Below, in pieces: positions 1 through 6,454 of a stretch of 17,013 nt of DNA. The notes beneath the pieces were generated by a model, which was not told the origin of the DNA, did not search any database, and saw nothing but the letters and a program-made list of their open reading frames with translations. The DNA lies in NCBI GenBank assembly GCA_002449695.1, contig DJXI01000004.1, forward strand, positions 11,458 to 28,470, read 5' to 3'. How positions within the stretch are numbered: the stretch's first letter is position 1; every line of letters begins with the position of its first letter. Both the position numbers and the translations under genes were made by a program. This DNA comes from Verrucomicrobia bacterium UBA7008 (lineage in GTDB: Bacteria; Verrucomicrobiota; Kiritimatiellia; RFP12; UBA1067).

Positions 1-762
1 GCGTCCCGCCGCGACGAGCGTGATGAACCGCTCGTAGTCGCTCGCGAGCACCTTGCGGAAGATTTCGACGTGCTCCTCGTTGACGGGTTCGAGCGGATCG
101 AGGAGATTCTTGTTGGCGCCCGTCGCGATGGCGACCGACCTGACGCCGATCTTCTGCGCGAGCTCGGCGGCGTTGAACGCGGAGAGGATGACGCCGATCG
201 AGCCCGTCACCGTCGTCGGGTGCGCGATGATCGCGTCGGCCGCGGCGGCCACGTAGTAGCCGCCCGAGCAGCACATCGAACCCATGTGCGCGACGACGAA
301 GCGGTTCGTCTCGCTGTCGCGGAACCTCAGGAGCGCGAAATGCAGGATGTCCGACGCCGTCACTTCGCCGCCGGGCGTGTCCAGCTCCAGATAGAGGCCG
401 CGCACGTCGGGATCGAGCGTCGCTTCGCGGATGCGCCGCAGCGCGTTCGCGGCGGAGTGGGGGTTCGGTTCGGCGAAGAGGCCGCCCAGCTCCCCGTCGA
501 GCGCGATCACGCCGTCGAGGCGGATGCGGACGATCTTCGGCGCGTCGGCGTCGCCGCGCCCCCAGATCCACGTCTCCTGCGGCGGACGCTCCTCCTCGGG
601 CGCCGTCACGCCGAACTCCGTATCCGTGGTCAGCTCCCGGCTCGCGCCGACGCCCACGCCGGCGGCGAAGACCAGAACGACCAGCACCAGAAACACACCG
701 ACGCCGACAATCGCCGTCAGCGCCGCGAGGCAGCCGAAGCCGCAGCCGCGTTTACTCTCCAT
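1..762 (-). CDS. sppA: Signal peptide peptidase SppA, S49 family (3' end cut by window)
   Basis: Membrane-anchored serine protease that degrades signal peptides and misfolded exported proteins. 254 residues are visible from ATG 762-760; the C-terminus lies beyond base 1. An N-terminal membrane segment (about residues 10-40, rich in V, L, A, G) is followed by the S49 fold. The nucleophile is in GSMCCSGGYY (Ser166) and the general base in GANKNLLDP (Lys218). Their spacing of 52 residues equals that of Ser147 and Lys199 in the Bacillus subtilis enzyme (recalled). The motif usually reads GS-x-AASGGYY; here two cysteines replace the AA pair. The start overlaps the end of orf114 by 11 bp, and an AGGAG lies upstream in CAGGAGCAGGG, so translation is probably coupled. 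Last visible gene of the fusA operon. The family call is firm; completeness cannot be judged. Confidence 0.93.
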   Translation of the reverse strand, partial: MESKRGCGFGCLAALTAIVGVGVFLVLVVLVFAAGVGVGASRELTTDTEFGVTAPEEERPPQETWIWGRGDADAPKIVRIRLDGVIALDGELGGLFAEPNPHSAANALRRIREATLDPDVRGLYLELDTPGGEVTASDILHFALLRFRDSETNRFVVAHMGSMCCSGGYYVAAAADAIIAHPTTVTGSIGVILSAFNAAELAQKIGVRSVAIATGANKNLLDPLEPVNEEHVEIFRKVLASDYERFITLVAAGR

Positions 763-1096
763 CTTTTCCCTGCTCCTGTTGTTCGCCGCGCCAGGCGCGG
801 ACTTGCTCTTCGAGCGGCGGAATCGAATTCATCACCTTGCGCGCCTCCGCCTTCTTCCCGTCGCGCAGCAGCTTGCGGGCCAGCAGACGGCGGCGGCGGA
901 TCTCCTGTTCAGCCGCCTCCGCCCGCTGCTCCTTCAGTTCGTCCGCGCCCGCCGCCAGTTCGGTCCGGACGCGCGCGCCCACGTCCGGCGCGCCGCGCGT
1001 CGCCTCGCGCGACGAGCAGCGCACGCTCAGGACGCTGAGGACCGCGATCACGGCGAGCGCGCCCGCCGCGACGCCGACCGCCCGCTCGTTCGTCAT
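752..1096 (-). CDS. Small membrane-anchored hypothetical protein (114 aa)
   Basis: Not recognised as a known family. Residues about 6-26 form one hydrophobic segment rich in A, V and L, which reads as an N-terminal membrane anchor. There is no proper lipobox before the cysteine in VRCSS. The rest is strongly charged and helical (ELKEQRAEAAEQEIRRRR, then a K/R/E-rich stretch), so a short periplasmic or cytoplasmic coiled coil is likely. It starts 15 bp after the guaA stop with AAGGGG as a ribosome binding site, and its end overlaps the sppA start by 11 bp. This tight packing supports a real gene. A partner or accessory role to SppA is possible only by position. Confidence 0.7.
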   Translation of the reverse strand: MTNERAVGVAAGALAVIAVLSVLSVRCSSREATRGAPDVGARVRTELAAGADELKEQRAEAAEQEIRRRRLLARKLLRDGKKAEARKVMNSIPPLEEQVRAWRGEQQEQGKDGE

Positions 1097-1111
1097 GGCG
1101 GCGCGGTCCCC

Positions 1112-2119
1112 TTATTCCCACTCGATCGTGGCCGGCGGCTTCGGGGTGACGTCCCACACCACGCGGTTCGCGCCCTTGACCTTCGTCGCGATCTTCTCGG
1201 CGACCATCGTCACGAACTTGAACGGCAGCTCCACGACGCCCGCCTTGACGAACTGCGACGTCGCGATCGCGCGGATGCCGATGACGTAGCCGAAGGTGCG
1301 CGCGCCGTTCTTGACGCCGACCGACTTGACGTTCGTCATGATCGCGAAGAACTGCTGCGCCTTCTTGTCAAGGCCCGCCTTGTGCATCTCGTCGCGGAAG
1401 ATGAAGTCCGCCTGACGGAGGATGTCGAGCTTCTCCTTGGTGAGCTCGCCGATGCAGCGGACCGCGAGGCCCGGGCCCGGGAACGGCTGGCGCATGACCA
1501 TCTCGTCGGGGAGGCCGAGCAGCTTGCCGACCTTGCGCACCTCGTCCTTGTAGAGGTACTTGACGGGTTCGACGAGGCCCTTGAAGAGGATGTCCTTCGG
1601 GAGGCCTCCCACGTTGTGGTGGGCCTTGACCGCCTTGTGGCCGCCGACGCCCGACTCGATGATGTCGGGATAGATCGTGCCCTGGCCGAGGAAGTCGATG
1701 TTGCCGTACTTCTTCTGGAGGTCGCGCGCCGTGTCGGCGAAGACGTTGATGAACTCGCCGCCGATGATCTTGCGCTTCGTCTCGGGATCGGTCACGCCCT
1801 TCGCCTTGTCGAGGAAGCGCTGCTCGCAGTCGAGCGCGATCAGGTTCACGCCGAACTGCCCCTTGAAGACCTTCTTGATCATCTTGCCCTCGTTCAGGCG
1901 CATGCAGCCGTGGTCGACGAACACGCAGACGAGCTGCCTGCCGATCGCCTTGTAGAGCAGCGCCGCGCAGACGGACGAATCGACGCCGCCGGACAGCGCC
2001 AGCAGCACCTTTTTGTCGCCGACCTGCTCGCGGATGGCCGCGATCTCGTTCTCGATGTACTTCTTCGCGTTGAACGTCCTGCCGACCTTGGCGAGGCGCT
2101 CCTTTTCTGCCTGGTTCAT
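1112..2119 (-). CDS. guaA: GMP synthase, ATP pyrophosphatase subunit without the glutaminase domain
   Basis: Converts XMP to GMP with ATP and ammonia in the cytoplasm. The 335 residues cover the N-type ATP pyrophosphatase domain, with PP-loop SGGVDSS at residues 43-49, and the C-terminal dimerisation domain, which ends in the conserved KPPATIEWE. The class I glutamine amidotransferase domain that normally occupies the first ~190 residues of bacterial GuaA (about 525 aa in total) is absent. The ATG at 2119 has AGGAG upstream and lies 21 bp after the fusA stop, so there is no room for it. This is the arrangement of two-subunit GMP synthases, best known in archaea (GuaAa plus GuaAb). No glutaminase gene is in this window; it is either elsewhere or the enzyme uses free ammonia. 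Second gene of the fusA operon. Confidence 0.95.
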   Translation of the reverse strand: MNQAEKERLAKVGRTFNAKKYIENEIAAIREQVGDKKVLLALSGGVDSSVCAALLYKAIGRQLVCVFVDHGCMRLNEGKMIKKVFKGQFGVNLIALDCEQRFLDKAKGVTDPETKRKIIGGEFINVFADTARDLQKKYGNIDFLGQGTIYPDIIESGVGGHKAVKAHHNVGGLPKDILFKGLVEPVKYLYKDEVRKVGKLLGLPDEMVMRQPFPGPGLAVRCIGELTKEKLDILRQADFIFRDEMHKAGLDKKAQQFFAIMTNVKSVGVKNGARTFGYVIGIRAIATSQFVKAGVVELPFKFVTMVAEKIATKVKGANRVVWDVTPKPPATIEWE

Positions 2120-2140
2120 GGTTTGTCTCCTGTTGGGTTG

Positions 2141-4213
2141 TTAACGGGCCAAAATCTCGTCGCGGACGTTCTTGGGCGCGAGTTCGAACATGTCCGGCTC
2201 CATCGAATACGACGCGCGCCCCTTCGTGAGCGAGCGGATCGCCGTCGCGTAGCCGAACATCTGCGCCATCGGCACGCGCGCGTGGACGATCTGGAGGTCG
2301 CCGCGCATGTCCATGTCAAGGACGCTGCCGCGCCGCGCGTTGAGGTCGCCGAGGATTTCGCCGACCGATTCCGGCGGCGTCGTGATCTCCAGCTTCATGA
2401 TCGGCTCCAGGAACTCCGGCGCCGCCGCCTCCGCCGCCTCGCGGAAGCCCATCATCGCCGCCGAGCGGAACGCGATCTCGTCCGAGACCTCGGGATCGAC
2501 AAGCGTCGCGCCGCGGCATGTCACTTCGAGATCCGTCATCTGGAAGCGCGCCAGAACGCCCGTCATGATGCCGTCCAGCAGCCCCTGCTCCACGCAGTCC
2601 TGCAGGTGGCGGTCGGGAACCGCGTTCCTGAACTCGCGCGTGAGCTCCACCTTGCGGCCCGCGCCGCGCGCGAGCGGCTTGACGGCGATCGTAAGGCCCA
2701 CCGCGTGGCGCTTGCCGCCGAGCTCGCGGTCGAACAGGAAATCCTTGACCACTTCCGCAGTGACCGTCTCGACATAGCTCACCATCGGCTTGCCCGTGTT
2801 GGCCGCGCAGTGGAATTCGCGCTTGAGGCGGTCGACGAGGATTTCAAGGTGCAGCTCGCCCATGCCCGAAAGGATCGTCTGGCCCGTCTCCTCGTCCTCG
2901 CGGAACTGGCAGGTCGGGTCCTCGGCGGCGAGCGCCTTCATCGATTCGACGAGCTTGTCCTTGTCCGCCGAGCTCTTCGGCTCGATCGCCATGAACATCA
3001 CGGGCTGCGGCGCGGTGATGCGCTCGAGATAGCACGGCTTCATCTCGGCGCAGAGCGTGTCGCCCGTCGTGCAGTCCTTGAGGCCCACGACCGCGCCGAT
3101 GTCGCCCGCGCGCAGCTCCTCGACCTCGATCTGCGAATCGGCGAAGAGGCGCACGATCTTCATGATGCGCTCGCGCTTCTTCGTGCGCGGGTTGTAGGCG
3201 TTCGCGCCCTTCTTGAGGACGCCGCCGTAGACGCGCACGAAAAAGAGCTTGCCCACGTAGGGGTCGGTCGCGATCTTGAAGACGAGCGACGTCAGGAGCT
3301 CCTTGTCGTCCTGGCGGCGCGTGACCGGCTTGCCGCTCTTCAGGTCGGTCGCGGCGACGGGCGGACGGTCGTCCGGCGAAGGCAGGTAGGCGCAGATCGC
3401 GTCGAGGAGCGGCTGCACGCCCTTGTCCTTGAGCGACGTGCCGCAGAGGACGGGCACGAACTTTCCGGCGACGACCGTGCGGCGGATCGCCGGCACGAGC
3501 TCCTCCTTCGTCAGATCGCCGTTCTCGAGGAACGCTTCCATCACGCCCTCGTCGAGGTCGGCGACCTTCTCCACGAGCTCCGCGCGCGCGAGCTCCGCCT
3601 CGTCCTTCAGCTCGGCGGGGATGTCGCCGACGGTGAACGTCTTGCCGTCCGTCGCCTCGTCGTAGACAATGGCCTTCATCTCGATGAGGTCGACGACGCC
3701 CTTGAACGATTCCTCGCGGCCGATCGGCAGGTTGACGGGGCAGGCGTTCGCGCGCAGCTTGCTGCGCAGCTCCTCGACGACGCGCGCGAAGTCCGCGCCC
3801 ATGCGGTCCATCTTGTTGACGAACGCGAGGCGCGGCACGTTGTAGCGGTCGGCCTGGCGCCAGACGGTCTCGGACTGCGGCTGGACGCCGCCGACGGCGC
3901 AGAAGACGCACACCGCGCCGTCGAGGACGCGCAGCGAGCGCTCCACCTCCATCGTGAAGTCGACGTGGCCGGGCGTGTCGATGATGTTGATCGTCCGGCC
4001 GTTCCATTCGCACGAGACGGCCGCGGACTGGATCGTGATGCCGCGCTCGCGCTCCTGCACCATGAAGTCGGTCGTCGTGTTGCCGTCGTGGACATCGCCG
4101 TGCTTGTGGATCTTCTGGGTATAGAAGAGGATGCGCTCGGTCGTGGTGGTCTTGCCGGCGTCGATGTGCGCGACGATGCCGATGTTGCGGACGTTGGAAA
4201 GCTCGGAACTCAT
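2141..4213 (-). CDS. fusA: Elongation factor G-family translational GTPase, diverged domain IV
   Basis: Ribosomal GTPase of 690 residues. The G domain is canonical: AHIDAGKT (15-22), RGIT (57-60), DTPGH (79-83) and NKMD (133-136). Domains II and III follow, and the C-terminal domain V contains [18 protein letters not shown] (652-669). Domain IV is unusual. The GGRGQYG loop of canonical EF-G is replaced by GGKRHAVG (499-506). The second tip loop, which holds His583 in E. coli, reads [15 protein letters not shown] and has no histidine. This could be a recycling-type or otherwise specialised EF-G rather than the main translocase. The start at 4213 is chosen by alignment to EF-G N-termini. The longer frame to 4234 begins at the GTG inside the -10 box. 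No Shine-Dalgarno sequence is visible. First gene of the fusA-guaA-orf114-sppA operon. Confidence 0.92.
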   Translation of the reverse strand: MSSELSNVRNIGIVAHIDAGKTTTTERILFYTQKIHKHGDVHDGNTTTDFMVQERERGITIQSAAVSCEWNGRTINIIDTPGHVDFTMEVERSLRVLDGAVCVFCAVGGVQPQSETVWRQADRYNVPRLAFVNKMDRMGADFARVVEELRSKLRANACPVNLPIGREESFKGVVDLIEMKAIVYDEATDGKTFTVGDIPAELKDEAELARAELVEKVADLDEGVMEAFLENGDLTKEELVPAIRRTVVAGKFVPVLCGTSLKDKGVQPLLDAICAYLPSPDDRPPVAATDLKSGKPVTRRQDDKELLTSLVFKIATDPYVGKLFFVRVYGGVLKKGANAYNPRTKKRERIMKIVRLFADSQIEVEELRAGDIGAVVGLKDCTTGDTLCAEMKPCYLERITAPQPVMFMAIEPKSSADKDKLVESMKALAAEDPTCQFREDEETGQTILSGMGELHLEILVDRLKREFHCAANTGKPMVSYVETVTAEVVKDFLFDRELGGKRHAVGLTIAVKPLARGAGRKVELTREFRNAVPDRHLQDCVEQGLLDGIMTGVLARFQMTDLEVTCRGATLVDPEVSDEIAFRSAAMMGFREAAEAAAPEFLEPIMKLEITTPPESVGEILGDLNARRGSVLDMDMRGDLQIVHARVPMAQMFGYATAIRSLTKGRASYSMEPDMFELAPKNVRDEILAR

Positions 4214-4224
4214 AAGTTCTGTGT

Positions 4225-4233
4225 AGTATATCA
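4225..4233 (-). promoter_or_regulatory. Extended -10 promoter element of fusA
   Basis: The minus strand reads TGATATACT: TG plus one base plus TATACT, an extended -10 box. It is preceded by AAATG, as at the rmlB promoter. No good -35 is seen at 16-18 bp. The box ends 11 bases before the ATG at 4213, so the predicted transcript would have a 5' leader of only about 5 nt. Confidence 0.7.
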
Positions 4234-4240
4234 CATTTGC

Positions 4241-4262
4241 GCCGCGCGCGAACGCGCGCGGC
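4241..4262. repeat. Perfect 10-bp inverted repeat upstream of the fusA promoter
   Basis: Arms GCCGCGCGCG and CGCGCGCGGC are separated by two bases. It lies between htpG and fusA, overlapping where a fusA -35 would be. No U-tract follows in the direction of transcription, so it is not a standard intrinsic terminator. It might still pause or end htpG transcription, or act as an operator. Confidence 0.6.
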
Positions 4263-4271
4263 GACGGTTTT

Positions 4272-4315
4272 CCAGGATTCGAGAAGTCTAGAATCCTAGA
4301 AGCCTAGAACCCTGG
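4272..4315. repeat. Intergenic degenerate 8-bp tandem repeat with inverted ends
   Basis: On the minus strand GGNTTCTA-type units follow one another (GGTTCTA, GGCTTCTA, GGATTCTA, GACTTCTC). The block is bracketed by CCAGGGTTC and GAATCCTGG, which pair over nine positions with one G-T. It fills most of the 110-bp htpG-fusA gap and encodes nothing visible. It looks like a dispersed non-coding repeat unit. Confidence 0.6.
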
Positions 4316-4322
4316 CCCCCCG

Positions 4323-6212
4323 CTACTTCAGCATCAGCGCGGCGAGGAGCTTCGTGAAGCGCGCGCCGTCCGTGACGGGCGAGCCCTCGGCGATCAGCGC
4401 CGCGTCATAGAGGAGCGCCACCGCGTCGGAGAGCTCCGCGCCCGTCAGCGTCGCGAGCTTGCGCACGAGCGGATGCGCCGCGTTCACCTCGAGAATGCGC
4501 TTCTCGTCCGGCACCTCCTGCTTCATCGCGCGCATCATCCGCACCATCGACGGCGGCAGCGCGTATTCCTTCGCGACGAGGCAGCACGGCGAATCGGTCA
4601 GGCGCGTCGAGACGCGCACGTCGGAAACCTTCGATTCGAGCTCCTTCTTGACGGCCTCCAGGAAGGGCTTGAGCTCGCCGGCCGCCTTCTCGTTGGCCTC
4701 CTTCTCGGCCTTCTGCTCGGCCTCGCTGCCGAACTGCACGTCGCCCTTGGCGATGTCGACGAACTTCTTGCCCTCGAACTCCCGCAGCGACTCGGTGAGG
4801 TACTCGTCGACGGGATCGCAGAAGAGCAGCACGTCGCAGCCGTGGCGGCGCGCCGCCTCCAGCTGCGGGGCCTTGCGCGCGTCCTCCTCGCGCTCGGCGC
4901 AGATGTAGTAGATGTCCTTCTGGTCGGCCGCCATGTCCTTGACGTAGTCCTCCAGGAAGACGCGCTTTCCGGCGTCGCTGCGCGCGGTCGGGTACTTGAG
5001 GAGCTTCTTGATGCGGTCGGCATGCTCCCAGTCGGTGTGCACGCCCTCCTTCAGCACCGCGCCGAACGCGCCGAAGAACTCGTCGTAGCGTTCGCCCTTC
5101 TTCTTGAGGTCCTCGAGCGTCGAGAGGATCTTCGACGTGACCGCGCTCTTGATCTTCGCGATCACCGCGTCGTCCTGCAGCATCTCGCGGCTGACGTTGA
5201 GCGGCAGATCGCTCGAATCGACGACGCCCTTGACGAACCGCAGCCAGCTCGGCAGCAGCATCTCGATGTCGTCGCCGATGAAGACGTTGCGCACGTAGAG
5301 CGACAGGCCCCGCTTCTGCTGCGGCATAAACAGCTCCATCGTCGCCTTCTTCGGCAGGAAGAGCAGCGCCTTGAACTCGACCGCGCCCTCGCCCGAGAAC
5401 GGGATCGTCTCGAAGGGGCCGTCGTAGTCGTGCGTGAAGTGCTTGTAGAACTCCTCGTACTCCTCCGGCTTGACGTCCTTCTTCGCGCGCTTCCACAGGG
5501 CGACCATCGTGTTGAGCGGCTTCGCCTCGCGCTCCTCGCGGCGCTTTCTGTCCTCGTCCTTCTCGTCGGCGGGGACGTCCACCGTGCGGAACGTGATGGG
5601 GTAGGCGATGAAGTCGGAATACTTCTTCACGAGATCCTGCACGCGCCAGTAGTCGAGGTACTCCTCCTGGCCCTCGCGCAGGTGGAGCATGATCGACGTG
5701 CCCGGCTCCGCGCGCTCGGCGTCGGCGATCGTGTAGCCGCCCGCCATGTCCGATTCCCACTGGAACGCGGCGGATCCGCCGCGCTTCCTCGTGACGACGC
5801 GCACCTTGTCCGCCACCATGAACGCCGCGTAGAAGCCGACGCCGAACTGGCCGATCAGCTCGGGCAGAGCCTCCCCGCCCTTCTCCTTCAGCGCCTGGCG
5901 GAACGCCTTGGTGCCGGAGCTCGCGATGGTGCCGAGGTTCTTTTCGAGGTCGGCCGCGTCCATGCCGATGCCGTTGTCGGAGATCATCATCGTCTTCGCG
6001 GTCTTGTCGACGGCGATCTCGATGCCCCACGCCGGGTTGTCCGCGACGAGGTTCTTGTCGGTGAGCCCCAGGTACTTCGCGCGGTCGATCGCGTCGGACG
6101 CGTTGGAGATGAGCTCGCGCAGGAAGATTTCCTTCTTGGAGTAGAGCGAATTGACGACGAGATCGAGCATTTCCGCGATCTCGGCCTTGAACTGACTTGT
6201 TTTCTTTTCCAT
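4323..6212 (-). CDS. htpG: Chaperone HtpG (bacterial Hsp90)
   Basis: Cytosolic ATP-dependent homodimeric chaperone. The 629 residues match the usual bacterial length (E. coli 624). GHKL ATP-binding motifs are present: ELISNASDAIDR (33-44, with catalytic Glu33 and Mg-binding Asn37), DNGIGM (79-84), GTIASSGTKAF, GQFGVGF (121-127) and GTSIML. The middle and C-terminal dimerisation regions are complete. The ATG at 6212 has GGGAGG seven bases upstream. A longer frame to 6248 starts at TTG immediately after a terminator and is unlikely. It stands between tRNA-Asn, whose terminator ends 35 bp upstream of the start, and fusA. No promoter of the type seen at the other genes is visible in that 35-bp gap. 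Confidence 0.97.
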   Translation of the reverse strand: MEKKTSQFKAEIAEMLDLVVNSLYSKKEIFLRELISNASDAIDRAKYLGLTDKNLVADNPAWGIEIAVDKTAKTMMISDNGIGMDAADLEKNLGTIASSGTKAFRQALKEKGGEALPELIGQFGVGFYAAFMVADKVRVVTRKRGGSAAFQWESDMAGGYTIADAERAEPGTSIMLHLREGQEEYLDYWRVQDLVKKYSDFIAYPITFRTVDVPADEKDEDRKRREEREAKPLNTMVALWKRAKKDVKPEEYEEFYKHFTHDYDGPFETIPFSGEGAVEFKALLFLPKKATMELFMPQQKRGLSLYVRNVFIGDDIEMLLPSWLRFVKGVVDSSDLPLNVSREMLQDDAVIAKIKSAVTSKILSTLEDLKKKGERYDEFFGAFGAVLKEGVHTDWEHADRIKKLLKYPTARSDAGKRVFLEDYVKDMAADQKDIYYICAEREEDARKAPQLEAARRHGCDVLLFCDPVDEYLTESLREFEGKKFVDIAKGDVQFGSEAEQKAEKEANEKAAGELKPFLEAVKKELESKVSDVRVSTRLTDSPCCLVAKEYALPPSMVRMMRAMKQEVPDEKRILEVNAAHPLVRKLATLTGAELSDAVALLYDAALIAEGSPVTDGARFTKLLAALMLK

Positions 6213-6246
6213 GTCGGACCTCCCGCCGATTTTGAGACTTTTTTCC

Positions 6247-6274
6247 AAAACAAAAACCGCCGGACGTGCGGCGG
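6247..6274 (-). terminator. Intrinsic terminator after tRNA-Asn
   Basis: The minus strand reads CCGCCG, loop CACGTC, CGGCGG, then TTTTTGTTTT. This is a six-pair all-GC stem with a U-rich tail, 11 bp after the tRNA CCA. It separates the tRNA transcript from htpG. Confidence 0.9.
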
Positions 6275-6285
6275 ATTCTGCGTCT

Positions 6286-6360
6286 TGGCTCGGGTGGCTG
6301 GATTCGAACCAGCGACCAATTGATTAACAGTCAACTGCGCTACCACTGCGCCACACCCGA
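6286..6360 (-). tRNA. tRNA-Asn (anticodon GTT)
   Basis: 75 nt with an encoded 3' CCA. The acceptor stem pairs TCGGGTG with CACCCGA, the discriminator base is G, and the T arm contains GGTTCGAATCC. The anticodon GTT is at 6328-6326 in the loop CTGTTAATC, reading asparagine codons AAC and AAU. The D arm GCGCAGTGGTAGCGC is intact. It is a single tRNA unit with its own promoter (-10 at 6378-6383) and its own terminator (6247-6274). Confidence 0.97.
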
Positions 6361-6377
6361 ACGGTCAAGTGCCAGAT

Positions 6378-6407
6378 AGTATATCATTTTCGCCCGCCGC
6401 CGCGCAA
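6378..6407 (-). promoter_or_regulatory. Promoter of tRNA-Asn: TTGCGC-N18-TGATATACT
   Basis: -35 TTGCGC at 6407-6402, an 18-bp spacer, and -10 TATACT at 6383-6378 with an upstream TG. The predicted start is about 11 nt before the mature tRNA. It has the same -35, spacing and -10 as the rpsP promoter. Confidence 0.85.
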
Positions 6408-6436
6408 GGGGGTAAATCGGGAAAATTTACGCCCCC
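6408..6436 (-). terminator. Possible alaS terminator hairpin
   Basis: On the minus strand a GGGG...GTAAAT arm pairs with ATTTACCCC, about ten pairs with one bulged base and a 7-nt loop, 18 bp after the alaS stop. Only TT follows before the tRNA -35, so the U-tract is poor. It may be a weak terminator abutting the next promoter. A GC-only hairpin (CGCCGG/CCGGCG) lies just before it. Confidence 0.4.
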
Positions 6437-6454
6437 GCGCCGGCGGGCCGGCGG

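Noticed and set aside
4214..4234. Longer fusA N-terminus starting at GTG 4234
   Set aside because: The added residues are encoded by the -10 element itself and do not resemble EF-G N-termini.
4241..4262. Intrinsic terminator of htpG
   Set aside because: The stem is perfect but no U-tract follows in the direction of transcription.
431..4291. Very long plus-strand open frame (1286 codons), and similar ones at 4473-6323, 6554-8341, 8468-10108 and 12347-14770
   Set aside because: They lie opposite well-identified minus-strand genes, have Arg/Ala/Leu/Val/Asp-rich composition typical of antisense frames of GC-rich genes, and show no recognisable domain.
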